Positions 26,104-34,216 of a stretch of DNA of 64,000 nt are shown piece after piece. The notes below the pieces were generated by a model. The model was not told the DNA's origin. It searched no databases and saw only the letters and a program-made list of their open reading frames with translations. Source of the DNA: Micromonospora pallida (lineage in GTDB: Bacteria > Actinomycetota > Actinomycetes > Mycobacteriales > Micromonosporaceae); assembly GCF_900090325.1 (NCBI RefSeq), contig NZ_FMHW01000002.1, positions 5,457,001 through 5,521,000 on the forward strand. Direction: 5' to 3'. Both the position numbers and the translations under genes were made by a program. Positions within the stretch are counted from its first letter, which is position 1, and every line of letters begins with the position of its first letter.

Positions 26104-27054
26104 GTGGCGCTCTCCCTGGCGATCTCCCCCTGCCCCAACGACACCTTCGTGTTCCACGCGCTGGTGCACGGTCTGGTTCCCGGCGCACCGCCGGTCGAGG
26201 TCACGTACGCCGACGTGGACGTCACCAACAACGCCGCCGAGCGGGGCGCGTTCGACCTGGTGAAGGTGAGCTACGGGGCGCTGCCGTGGCTGCTGGACGA
26301 CTACCACCTGCTGCCCTGCGGCGGGGCGCTCGGCCGGGGGTGCGGCCCCCTGCTGCTCACCCGCCCCGAAAACGGCACGGCGGGCAGTGCCGGAAACGGC
26401 GACGCGGCCAGCACCGGAAACAGCAAGGCGGCCAGCACCGACAACAGCGACGCGGCCAGCGCCGGGAACGGTGGCCCGGCCAGCCCTCGGCGGGGGGACC
26501 TCAGCGGCGCGACGGTCGCCGTACCCGGTGACCGGACGACGGCGTACCTGCTGTTCCGGCTCTGGTCGGCCGAGCGGCCGCCGGCCCGGATCGAGGTGGT
26601 GCCGTTCCACGAGATCATGCCGGGTGTGGCCGCCGGTCGGTACGACGCCGGTCTGGTGATCCACGAAGCCCGGTTCACCTACCCCCGGCACGGGCTGACC
26701 GCCCTGGTCGACCTCGGCGAGTGGTGGGAGGCGACCACCGGCCTACCGATCCCGCTCGGGGCGATCCTGGCCCGGCGGGGCGTGGTGGACCCGGAGGCCG
26801 CCGCCGGCTGGATCCGCGCCTCGGTGGAGCGGGCCTGGGCCGACCCGGCGGCCACCCGGGACTACGTACTGACGCACGCCCAGGAGATGGAGCCCGACGT
26901 GGTGGACCGGCACATCGGCCTCTACGTCAACGAGTTCACCGCCGACCTGGGTGAGGCCGGCTTCGCCGCCGTCGAGGGGTTGCTGCGCCGGGCCGCCGAC
27001 GCCGGGCTCGTACCTCAGACCTCCAGCTCGCGCGCGACCGCGTGGACGAGCTGA
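26104..27054 (+). CDS. mqnD: 1,4-dihydroxy-6-naphthoate synthase with inserted repeat
   Basis: A 316-aa periplasmic-binding-fold enzyme of the futalosine menaquinone pathway that opens cyclic dehypoxanthinyl futalosine to 1,4-dihydroxy-6-naphthoate. SPCPNDTFVFHALVHG, FDLVKVSYGALPWLLDDYHL and GGALGRGCGPLLL are hallmark blocks; IMPGVAAGRYDAGLVIHE carries the catalytic-region His. Between LLLTRPE and LSGATVAVPGDRTTAY is a 40-residue insert of five 8-residue units (pattern NGDAASTG), which is not part of the family. The 3' end overlaps the convergent cold-shock gene by 40 bases. The start is a GTG with a weak ribosome site. Confidence 0.92.
   Translation: MALSLAISPCPNDTFVFHALVHGLVPGAPPVEVTYADVDVTNNAAERGAFDLVKVSYGALPWLLDDYHLLPCGGALGRGCGPLLLTRPENGTAGSAGNGDAASTGNSKAASTDNSDAASAGNGGPASPRRGDLSGATVAVPGDRTTAYLLFRLWSAERPPARIEVVPFHEIMPGVAAGRYDAGLVIHEARFTYPRHGLTALVDLGEWWEATTGLPIPLGAILARRGVVDPEAAAGWIRASVERAWADPAATRDYVLTHAQEMEPDVVDRHIGLYVNEFTADLGEAGFAAVEGLLRRAADAGLVPQTSSSRATAWTS
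26371..26490 (+). repeat. Five tandem 24-bp repeats within mqnD
   Basis: Five consecutive 24-bp units beginning at 26371, 26395, 26419, 26443 and 26467 with consensus aacrgcgacgcggccagcrc plus four bases. Each encodes eight residues (N-G/S-x-A/P-A/G-S-x-x). The outer units are the most diverged. Confidence 0.88.
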
Positions 27055-27401
27055 GCGATCTTCTGCGCGGTCTTCCGGTCGGGGAAGCGTCCCCGCCGCA
27101 GGTCCGGCTGGACCTTGGCCTCCAGCACCTTGATCATGTCCTCGACCAGGCCGTGCAGCTCCTCCGCCGGCCGGCGACGCAGCTCGGCCACGGACGGCGG
27201 GGCGTCGAGCAGCTTGACCCCCATCGCCTGCGCGCCCCGGCGGCTGTCCACGACGCTGAAGTCGACGCGCTGACCACCCTTCAGATCGGTGACCCCTGTC
27301 GGCAGCGCGCCCTTGGGCAGGAACACGTCGCCACCTTCGTCACTGGTGACGAACCCGTATCCCTTGGCCGCGTCATACCACTTCACTCGACCCGTCGGCA
27401 C
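27015..27401 (-). CDS. Cold-shock domain protein with C-terminal extension
   Basis: A 128-aa protein. Residues 1-65 form a CspA-like OB fold: GRVKWYDAAKGYGFVTSDEG contains RNP1 (KGYGFV) and DVFLPKGAL stands where RNP2 (VFVH) normally does, so the second motif is altered (VFLP). A 60-residue basic helical extension (VAELRRRPAEELHGLVEDMI then RKTAQKIAQLVHAVARELEV) follows, as in an actinobacterial subgroup. It probably binds RNA or single-stranded DNA. GTG start with AGGGG 9 bases upstream. The last 40 bases overlap the end of mqnD on the opposite strand. Confidence 0.9.
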   Translation of the reverse strand: MPTGRVKWYDAAKGYGFVTSDEGGDVFLPKGALPTGVTDLKGGQRVDFSVVDSRRGAQAMGVKLLDAPPSVAELRRRPAEELHGLVEDMIKVLEAKVQPDLRRGRFPDRKTAQKIAQLVHAVARELEV

Positions 27402-27437
27402 CTGAGAACCCCTGCTTCGTTGAGACGTCTACTCCCC

Positions 27438-28052
27438 TCAGGCTAGCCGGATCCACCGTTCCAGCGCCGCTGGGAAACGGGTGAGATCATCGAGAACCGT
27501 TTCCGCCCCGGCAGCGCGCAGTTCCTCGGCCGAGCAGGGACCGGTCGTCACTCCGATGCCGGGGATCCGGGCCGTCCGGGCGGCCACCATATCCGCCACG
27601 TGGTCGCCGACGTAGTGGGTCGCGCCGTGCGCGACCAGCGCGGTCGCCTTCTCCTCGGCGAACAGGTCGCCGGCCACCTCGTCGACGACCAGCCCGAGGT
27701 GGTCCAGGTGCAGCCGGGCCAACCGGCCGAGCTTCGAGGTGACCACCAGCACCCGCCCACCGTGAGCCCGGATCGCCGCGACGGCGTCGAGCGCGCCGGG
27801 CAGCGGCACCGCCGGGGTGATCGCGTACGCCGGGTAGAGCTCCCGGAAGCGGGTGACCGCCGACTCGACGTCCTCCGGCGGGAACCAGTGGGCCAACTCG
27901 GTGCGCAGCGGCGGCCCGAGTCGGGCGACCGCCACCTCGGCGTCTACGTGCACCCCGGTTTCGGCGGTGAGCGCCCGGTAGGCGGCGGCGATCCCCGGCC
28001 GCGAGTCGACCAGGGTCATGTCGAGATCGAATCCGACTGTCAGTGGGGGCAT
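27438..28052 (-). CDS. HAD family hydrolase, phosphoglycolate phosphatase-like
   Basis: A 204-aa haloacid dehalogenase superfamily phosphatase. Motif I is GFDLDMTLVDS (nucleophile Asp and Asp+2), motif II VVTSK, motif III Lys in EEKATAL, motif IV YVGDHVADMVAA. A helical cap lies between motifs I and II, as in Gph-type enzymes. Substrate unknown. It is 36 bases upstream of the cold-shock gene and on the same strand, possibly one transcript. Confidence 0.88.
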   Translation of the reverse strand: MPPLTVGFDLDMTLVDSRPGIAAAYRALTAETGVHVDAEVAVARLGPPLRTELAHWFPPEDVESAVTRFRELYPAYAITPAVPLPGALDAVAAIRAHGGRVLVVTSKLGRLARLHLDHLGLVVDEVAGDLFAEEKATALVAHGATHYVGDHVADMVAARTARIPGIGVTTGPCSAEELRAAGAETVLDDLTRFPAALERWIRLA

Positions 28053-28136
28053 GCCCGCGAACCTACCGCCACCGGGGTTACCGGCCGGACGTCCGAGGGG
28101 CGCAATGGCCTCTCGGGCGGCTAGCGTGGTACGACG

Positions 28137-30608
28137 ATGGCCACCTCACTCGCCGACCACCTGCGCACCCTCGGAGACGAGGCGCTCGCCGCGCTGCTCG
28201 CGCGGCGGCCGGACCTTGTCGTACCGGTGCCCGCCGACCTCTCGGCCCTCGCCGCCCGGGCGCAGTCGCGGGTCTCGGTGGCCCGCGCGCTCGACGGGTT
28301 GGACCACTTCACCCTCCAGATCCTCGACGCCGCCCGGCTGACCCGTGGCCCCGGCGGCGGCACCTCCGTCGAGGCGGTGCTCGCGATGGCCACCGCCGGG
28401 CCGCGTCCGCCCGCGCCGACCGCCATCCGCGCCGCCCTGCTGCGGCTGCGCGAGCTTTTCCTGCTGTACGGCCCGGAGCACGACCTGCACGTGGTGGCGA
28501 GTGTGGACGAGGTGTCCGCGTACCCGGCGGGGCTGGGCCGACCGGCGGCGGAGCTGGACCCGGCCACGGCCGCGCTCTGTGCGGACCCGGCGAAGCTGCG
28601 GCGGACGCTGCTGGCCGCGCCCCCCTCGGCCCGGGCGATCCTGGACCGGCTCGCCGCCGGACCACCGGTCGGCACGGTGGCCCCGGGCGCGCTGCGGGCT
28701 CCCGCCTCCGGGGGTGAGGACATCGTGCCCGCCGACCCGACCAACGGCGGCCCGCCCACCGGCTCCCCGGTGCGCTGGCTGGTCGACCACCGGCTGCTGG
28801 TGCCGATCTCCGGGGCCGAGTCCGGCGGGGCGGGCGCGGTGGAACTGCCCCGCGAGATCGGCCTGCTACTGCGGCGGGAGACCGGACCGCTCGGACCGCT
28901 CCGGACGGAGCCGCCGGCGGTGACCGCCGCGTCCCGGGACCCGAAGGTCGTGGACAACGCCGGGGCCGGACAGACCATGGAGGTGGTCCGCCACACCGAG
29001 ACGCTGTTGGAGGCGCTGGCCGCCGACCCGGCCGCGGTGCTGAAGACCGGCGGGATCGGCGTACGGGACCTGCGCCGGCTGGCCAAGGTCACCGGGCTGG
29101 ACGAGACGACCACCGCACTGCTGCTGGAGACGGCCCACGCGGCGGGCCTGATCGGCGAGTTGGACCTGCCCGGGGTCACCACCACCCGGTACGGGGCCGA
29201 CCAGCAGGTCCTGCCCACCGGCGGGTACGAGGTGTGGCGGGCGGTCTCCCTCGCCCGGCGCTGGGAGCAGTTGACCCGCGCCTGGCTGACCATGACCCGC
29301 CAGGCCGGGCTGGTCGGGCAGCGGGATGACCGGGACCGGCCGATCGGCGTGCTCTCCGCCGAGGCGGAGCGGGCCGGCGCGCCGGCCGCCCGGCGGGCCG
29401 TGCTCACCGTTCTCGCCGACCTGCCCCCGGCGACCGCCCCCACCCCGGACGAGGTGCTGGAACTGCTCGACTGGCGGACGCCGCGCCGCAGCCGGGGACG
29501 CGAGGCGGCGCACCGGGAGATGCTGGTCGAGGCGGCCACGCTGGGCGTGACCGGGCTGGGGGCGCTCACCTCGTACGGCCGACTGCTGGTGGCCGACGCG
29601 GAGGCCCAGGTGACGGGCACCGACGACCCGCTGGGGGTACGGACCGACCCGGACGAGCAGTCGACCGCCGTCCGGGCGCTCGAGGCGCTGCTCCCCCAGC
29701 CGGTCGACCACTTCCTCGTCCAGGCCGACCTGACCGTGGTGGTGCCGGGTCCGCCGGAGCCGACGCTCGCCGCCGAACTCGACGTGGTCGCCGAGCACGA
29801 GTCGGCCGGTGGGGCAAGCGTGCACCGGATCACCACGGCGAGCGTGCGGCGGGCGTTGGACGCCGGATGGTCCGCCGAAGACCTGCACTCGCTGTTCCGG
29901 ATCCGGTCCCGGACCCCGATTCCGCAGGGGCTGACGTACCTGGTGGACGACGTGGCCCGCCGGCACGGCGGGCTGCGGACCGGGGCGGCCGGGGCGTACC
30001 TGCGCAGCGACGACGAGGCGCTGCTGGCCGAGGTGCTCGCCGACCGGCGGCTGGAGGGGCTGTCGCTGCGCCGACTGGCCCCGACCGTGCTGGTCACCCC
30101 GTACCAGGTGGGCCGGTTGATGGTGGCGTTGCGCGACAACGGTTACGCGCCGGTGCCGGAGGACGCGGCCGGCGCGGCGGTGCTGGCCCGGCCGAAGGCA
30201 CGCCGCGCACCGTCCCGGATGCCGGTGGCCACCCGGTCGGTCGACCCGTTGGCCGCCGCCCGGCTCACCCCGCCCCGGCTGCTCGGCATCGTGGAGCAGA
30301 TCCGGCGGGGCGAGGCGGCGGCGCGGGCCGCCCGGCGGGCCCCGTCGGTGCTGCGCGGTGTGGCGCCGGAGGGCGGTGGCCCGGTCGCGGTGCCGGGGCA
30401 CCGGGACGCGCTGGCGGTGCTGCAACAGGCGGTCCGGGACAAGGCCCTGGTCTGGGTGGGGTACGTGGACGCGCACGGGGCGGCCGTGTCCCGGCTGGTG
30501 CGTCCGGTGTCGATCGGGGCGGGCTACCTGCGCGCCGAGGACGAGCGGACGGAGATGCTGCACACCTTCGCGCTGCACCGGATCACCGCCGCCGTGCGGG
30601 AGGAATGA
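28137..30608 (+). CDS. Helicase-associated protein with WYL-like C-terminus (XPB/Ssl2-associated)
   Basis: An 823-aa actinobacterial protein of the helicase-C-terminal-associated family that accompanies the XPB-type helicase. It has no Walker motifs. Residues 1-60 (ADHLRTLGDEALAALLARRPDL) form the conserved N-terminal domain; ATRSVDPLAAARLTPPRLLG is a linker; residues about 740-823 (VWVGYVDAHGAAVSRLVRPV and MLHTFALHRITAAV) match a WYL-like beta-barrel often used for nucleic-acid or ligand binding. The helicase itself lies 1.5 kb downstream on the same strand. A role in transcription or repair is inferred from this pairing. Confidence 0.85.
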   Translation: MATSLADHLRTLGDEALAALLARRPDLVVPVPADLSALAARAQSRVSVARALDGLDHFTLQILDAARLTRGPGGGTSVEAVLAMATAGPRPPAPTAIRAALLRLRELFLLYGPEHDLHVVASVDEVSAYPAGLGRPAAELDPATAALCADPAKLRRTLLAAPPSARAILDRLAAGPPVGTVAPGALRAPASGGEDIVPADPTNGGPPTGSPVRWLVDHRLLVPISGAESGGAGAVELPREIGLLLRRETGPLGPLRTEPPAVTAASRDPKVVDNAGAGQTMEVVRHTETLLEALAADPAAVLKTGGIGVRDLRRLAKVTGLDETTTALLLETAHAAGLIGELDLPGVTTTRYGADQQVLPTGGYEVWRAVSLARRWEQLTRAWLTMTRQAGLVGQRDDRDRPIGVLSAEAERAGAPAARRAVLTVLADLPPATAPTPDEVLELLDWRTPRRSRGREAAHREMLVEAATLGVTGLGALTSYGRLLVADAEAQVTGTDDPLGVRTDPDEQSTAVRALEALLPQPVDHFLVQADLTVVVPGPPEPTLAAELDVVAEHESAGGASVHRITTASVRRALDAGWSAEDLHSLFRIRSRTPIPQGLTYLVDDVARRHGGLRTGAAGAYLRSDDEALLAEVLADRRLEGLSLRRLAPTVLVTPYQVGRLMVALRDNGYAPVPEDAAGAAVLARPKARRAPSRMPVATRSVDPLAAARLTPPRLLGIVEQIRRGEAAARAARRAPSVLRGVAPEGGGPVAVPGHRDALAVLQQAVRDKALVWVGYVDAHGAAVSRLVRPVSIGAGYLRAEDERTEMLHTFALHRITAAVREE

Positions 30609-30613
30609 GTCGT

Positions 30614-30700
30614 CCGGCGGCGCGCTGCGGGAGGCGTCAGCGGCGGCCCGGGAGGCGTCAGCGGCGCGGTGCGGGAGTCGTCAGCGGCGCCGGCTGCGTC
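30614..30700. repeat. Short GC-rich tandem repeat
   Basis: Three to four imperfect units of 21-23 bases with core cggcgcggtgcgggagtcgtcag. The last unit overlaps the 3' end of the membrane-protein gene whose stop is at 30681. Confidence 0.65.
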
Positions 30701-30986
30701 GGACGGTGCCGACGATCGAGATGACCAGCAGCAGGGCGAACGCCGCCCCGGCGGACTCGCCGACCGAGTCGACGAAGCCCTGCTGGAGGACCAGCCAGCC
30801 GAAGAGGAACCAGCCGAGGATCGCGGTGCCGGCCAGCGCGTACGCCACCACGGTCGCGGTGGACACCGGCTTCCTGGCCGGGCTGCCGGTCGGGGTGGGT
30901 GCCCCGGACGGGGTAGGTACCCCGGACAGGGTGGGTGCGGCGGGCCGGTGGCCGTCCTCGGTGGTCACGTCCCGGTCGACCGTCAT
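30681..30986 (-). CDS. Small membrane protein, unknown
   Basis: A 101-aa protein with a Pro/Thr-rich cytosolic N-terminus containing a repeated (S/T)GVPTPSGAPTPTGSP stretch and two hydrophobic helices (TATVVAYALAGTAILGWFLF and AGAAFALLLVISIVGTV), ending in RRSRRR. No family recognised. It is convergent with the helicase-associated gene (gap 72 bases) and follows the L,D-transpeptidase gene after a hairpin. Confidence 0.7.
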   Translation of the reverse strand: MTVDRDVTTEDGHRPAAPTLSGVPTPSGAPTPTGSPARKPVSTATVVAYALAGTAILGWFLFGWLVLQQGFVDSVGESAGAAFALLLVISIVGTVRRSRRR

Positions 30987-31018
30987 CTGCTGCTGACCTC
31001 CCCGTCGCCGCCCCCTGC

Positions 31019-31059
31019 GTCCACCCTGTCACCTGTGGGAACGAAGTGACAGGGTGGAC
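31019..31059 (-). terminator. Hairpin terminator after the L,D-transpeptidase gene
   Basis: Perfect 14-bp arms gtccaccctgtcac (31019-31032) and its complement (31046-31059) around a 13-base loop, 14 bases past the stop codon read on the minus strand. Confidence 0.8.
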
Positions 31060-31073
31060 GCGGACGGATCGGA

Positions 31074-31949
31074 TCAGGTGCCGGGCCGCTTGCCGAACAC
31101 GACGACGCGGTAACCGATCTTGCCCCAGTCCCAGAACCGCTTGGCGTCGTACGGGAGCAGGTTGATGCAACCGTGCGAGCCGATGGACTTGTCGTGCAGG
31201 TAGGTGGTGGTCTGGTGGTACCCGATGCCACCCACGAAGCGCTGCCAGTACGGCAGCCACACCTCGTACGGGTCGGACCACTCCTTGATGTTCCGCTTGT
31301 TGATCTTGTAGGTGCCGGTCGGGGTGGCGTAGCCGCGCATCCCGGTCCGGGTGACCGTCGGCGGGATGACCACCTTCCCGTCGCGCATCGCCCAGGTGGT
31401 CTGCCGGGTCAGGTCGATGCAGAACGTCACGCCGGAACCGGCCTTGCAGCTGCTGACGCTCGTGGTGGCCAGCCGCTTCGACACGTCGTACGTGGTGGGG
31501 CCGGCCCGACCCTGGACCGGCCGGATGTCGTACCGCTGCTGGAACTTCTTGATCGCGGCGCAGTCGGTGGCGGACTGCTTGCCGTCCACGATGACCTTGC
31601 CGAACGTACCCAGCTTGGCGAGGTACGTCTCGACGGCCTTCTGGTACTCGCCCTGCGGGCAGGAACTGGCCGCCGTCGTCGTGGTCTTGGCCTTGGTCTT
31701 GGTCGTGGTCTTCTGGACCGGGGTACGGGTGGTCTCGAGGGTCGTGGCCGCCTTGTTGGCGGGCATTGGGGCGGCCAGCTGGTCGGAGCCGAGCGAGGCG
31801 CTCTCCCCCGATAACCGTCCCGACACGCTGACCGGGGCGAGGTCGTCGCCGGCCGGATCAGCCTGCGGGTCGAGCGCGCACGCGCCCGCACCGACCAGCG
31901 TGACCACTGCCAGGGCGGCGACCTGGATGGTGGACCGAACTCTGTTCAT
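31074..31949 (-). CDS. Exported L,D-transpeptidase (YkuD family)
   Basis: A 291-aa cell-wall enzyme that forms 3-3 peptidoglycan cross-links. A signal segment (STIQVAALAVVTLVGAGACAL) precedes a Thr/Lys-rich linker (about 65-95). Then comes a peptidoglycan-binding-like domain (SCPQGEYQKAVETYLAKLG, AAIKKFQQRYDIRP), then the YkuD domain with the catalytic motif SIGSHGCINLL (Ser-His-Gly-Cys). A lipobox-like VGAGAC is present but weak, so lipid anchoring is uncertain. Start ATG at 31949 with GGAGGAC upstream. Single gene. Confidence 0.9.
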   Translation of the reverse strand: MNRVRSTIQVAALAVVTLVGAGACALDPQADPAGDDLAPVSVSGRLSGESASLGSDQLAAPMPANKAATTLETTRTPVQKTTTKTKAKTTTTAASSCPQGEYQKAVETYLAKLGTFGKVIVDGKQSATDCAAIKKFQQRYDIRPVQGRAGPTTYDVSKRLATTSVSSCKAGSGVTFCIDLTRQTTWAMRDGKVVIPPTVTRTGMRGYATPTGTYKINKRNIKEWSDPYEVWLPYWQRFVGGIGYHQTTTYLHDKSIGSHGCINLLPYDAKRFWDWGKIGYRVVVFGKRPGT

Positions 31950-32139
31950 GCGTCCTCCTTGGGGCACAGCCGTCCCTTCGCTAGACGTATGTGAGTGCCG
32001 CGAAGGTTGCACCCTGTAGTGAATTTTTCTGGCCGTCCCCCTTTCGTGCAAGACTGGAGGGTCGCCCAGATTCCGCCGCTCGGTGGAGCCGACAGTGACG
32101 CAGACGGCGAAACACCTGGTGAGAGCGGGAGGACCCGGC

Positions 32140-33819
32140 GTGAACGGTGGACCACTGATCGTGCAGTCGGACAAGACCCTGCTACTGGAGATCGACCATC
32201 CGGACGCCCAGGCCTGCCGGATGGCGATCGCGCCCTTCGCGGAACTGGAACGCTCTCCCGAGCACGTGCACACCTACCGGCTCACCCCGCTGGGACTGTG
32301 GAACGCCCGAGCCGCCGGCCACGACGCCGAGGGCGTGGTCGACGCCCTGCTCAAGTACTCGCGCTACCCGGTGCCGCACGCGCTGCTGGTCGACGTCGCC
32401 GAGACCATGGACCGGTACGGCCGGCTCCAGCTCGTCAACGACCCGGTGCACGGCCTGGTGCTGCACGCGCTGGACCGGGTGGTGCTGATCGAGGTCGCCA
32501 AGAGCAAGAAGCTGGCCGGCATGCTCGGCGCGAAGCTCGACGACGACACGATCGCGGTGCACCCGTCCGAGCGCGGTCGGCTCAAGCAGGCGTTGCTGAA
32601 GCTCGGCTGGCCCGCCCAGGACCTGGCCGGGTACGTCGACGGCGAGGCGCACCCGATCGAGCTGGCCGAGTCCGGCAAGGACGGGATCCGCCCGTGGACG
32701 CTGCGGTCGTACCAGCGGGAGGCGGTGGAGGCGTTCTGGGCCGGCGGGTCCGGCGTGGTGGTGCTGCCCTGCGGCGCGGGCAAGACCCTGGTCGGCGCGG
32801 CGGCCATGGCCGAGGCGAAGGCCACCACGCTGATCCTGGTCACCAACACGGTCGCCGGCCGGCAGTGGAAGCGCGAGCTGATCGCCCGCACCTCGCTGAC
32901 CGAGGAGGAGGTCGGCGAGTACTCGGGCGAGCGCAAGGAGATCCGCCCGGTCACCATCGCCACGTACCAGGTGCTCACCTCACGGCGCGGTGGCGCGTTC
33001 ACCCACCTGGACCTGTTCGGGGCCCGCGACTGGGGCCTGGTCATCTACGACGAGGTACACCTGCTGCCCGCGCCGATCTTCCGGTTCACCGCGGACCTCC
33101 AGGCCCGTCGCCGGCTCGGCCTGACCGCGACCCTGGTCCGCGAGGACGGCCGGGAGGGCGACGTGTTCAGCCTGATCGGCCCGAAGCGGTACGACGCACC
33201 GTGGAAGGACATCGAGGCGCAGGGCTGGATCGCCCCCGCCCAGTGCACCGAGGTACGGGTCACCCTGACCGACGCCGAACGGCTGTCGTACGCGACCGCC
33301 GAGCCCGACGAGCGCTACCGGATGGCGGCGACCGCCCGGACGAAGCTGCCGGTGGTTCGGGCCCTCGTGAAACGGCACCCGGACGAGCAGGTGCTGGTGA
33401 TCGGCGGGTACATCGACCAGCTCCACCAGCTCGGCGAATACCTGGACGCCCCGATCGTGCAGGGCTCGACCACCAACAAGGAACGGGAGCGGCTCTTCGA
33501 CGCGTTCCGGTCGGGCGAGATCCGTACCCTGGTCATCTCGAAGGTCGGCAACTTCTCCATCGACCTGCCCGAGGCGGCGGTGGCGATCCAGGTGTCCGGC
33601 ACGTTCGGCTCCCGGCAGGAGGAGGCCCAGCGGCTCGGACGGGTGCTCCGCCCCAAGGCCGACGGACGCCAGGCGCACTTCTACACCGTGGTCTCCCGGG
33701 ACACCATCGACACCGAGTACGCCGCCCACCGGCAGCGCTTCCTCGCCGAGCAGGGGTACGCGTACACGATCGTCGACGCCGACGACGTCCTCGGCCCCAA
33801 GCTCCCGACCGTCGACTGA
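32140..33819 (+). CDS. XPB/Ssl2-type DNA repair helicase
   Basis: A 559-aa superfamily 2 helicase of the bacterial XPB type, known to unwind DNA 3' to 5' and thought to act in repair or transcription. Residues 1-175 form the N-terminal damage-recognition-like domain (PLIVQSDKTLLLEIDHP). Walker A is PCGAGKTLVG (about 210-219), motif II is IYDEVHLLPA (about 302-311), motif III LTATLVREDG with the XPB RED signature, and motif VI QRLGRVLRPKADG. GTG start at 32140 with GGAGG 8 bases upstream. It pairs functionally with the helicase-associated protein at 28137. Confidence 0.93.
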   Translation: MNGGPLIVQSDKTLLLEIDHPDAQACRMAIAPFAELERSPEHVHTYRLTPLGLWNARAAGHDAEGVVDALLKYSRYPVPHALLVDVAETMDRYGRLQLVNDPVHGLVLHALDRVVLIEVAKSKKLAGMLGAKLDDDTIAVHPSERGRLKQALLKLGWPAQDLAGYVDGEAHPIELAESGKDGIRPWTLRSYQREAVEAFWAGGSGVVVLPCGAGKTLVGAAAMAEAKATTLILVTNTVAGRQWKRELIARTSLTEEEVGEYSGERKEIRPVTIATYQVLTSRRGGAFTHLDLFGARDWGLVIYDEVHLLPAPIFRFTADLQARRRLGLTATLVREDGREGDVFSLIGPKRYDAPWKDIEAQGWIAPAQCTEVRVTLTDAERLSYATAEPDERYRMAATARTKLPVVRALVKRHPDEQVLVIGGYIDQLHQLGEYLDAPIVQGSTTNKERERLFDAFRSGEIRTLVISKVGNFSIDLPEAAVAIQVSGTFGSRQEEAQRLGRVLRPKADGRQAHFYTVVSRDTIDTEYAAHRQRFLAEQGYAYTIVDADDVLGPKLPTVD

Positions 33820-33859
33820 ACAGCAGGACTGGTCTCTCAGGACGCCTGACAAACGGCCT

Positions 33860-34126
33860 CTAGGACGCCTGACGGACGGGCATGTCGGCCAGCCAGACGT
33901 CGGCCAGGTCGCTGAGGGGGACGTCGAGGGCCTGACTGAGGCAGACCACGGTGCCGAACGCCGGTGCGGGAAGGCGGCCCGCCTCGATCTTGCGCAGCGT
34001 CTCGGGGGAGATGCCGGCCGCCAGGGCCACCTCGACGAGGCTGCGGCCGGAACGTGCGGCCCGGAGGGCGACTCCGAGGCGCTGGCCCGCTGCGATCTGT
34101 TCGGCGGTGAGTGGTTGGCGAACCAT
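33860..34126 (-). CDS. XRE-family helix-turn-helix regulator
   Basis: An 88-aa single-domain regulator with the HTH_3 fold: RLGVALRAARSGRSLVEVAL, AAGISPETLRKIEAGRLPAP (recognition helix region), then FGTVVCLSQALDVPLSDLAD. Its short length leaves no ligand domain. It is divergent from map with 90 bases between starts, and that gap holds two AT-rich inverted repeats, so it most likely represses itself and perhaps the adjacent aminopeptidase. Weak ribosome site. Confidence 0.88.
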   Translation of the reverse strand: MVRQPLTAEQIAAGQRLGVALRAARSGRSLVEVALAAGISPETLRKIEAGRLPAPAFGTVVCLSQALDVPLSDLADVWLADMPVRQAS

Positions 34127-34160
34127 GCCAGCAGGATATCCCGCCGGACCATCCCCGACC

Positions 34161-34196
34161 TGGCATGGTATAAAAATGCCGGTATAAGAATACCGG
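34161..34196. promoter_or_regulatory. Divergent promoter/operator between the XRE gene and map
   Basis: ccggtat-aaga-ataccgg (34179-34196) is a perfect 7-bp inverted repeat and ggcat...atgcc (34162-34180) is a second. tataaaaat at 34169-34177 is a good -10-like, AT-rich core in very GC-rich surroundings. It sits 20-56 bases upstream of the map GTG, fitting an autoregulated XRE operator. Confidence 0.7.
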
Positions 34197-34216
34197 GCCC
34201 GGAGAGGGAGGCTGCC

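Noticed and set aside
28121-30139. 672-codon minus-strand frame opposite the helicase-associated gene
   Set aside because: Ser/Arg-rich antisense shadow without domains; the plus-strand protein is conserved.
31995-33863. 622-codon plus-strand frame over the XPB helicase gene
   Set aside because: Different frame from the helicase, made of Arg/Pro/Gly; the helicase motifs are in the other frame.
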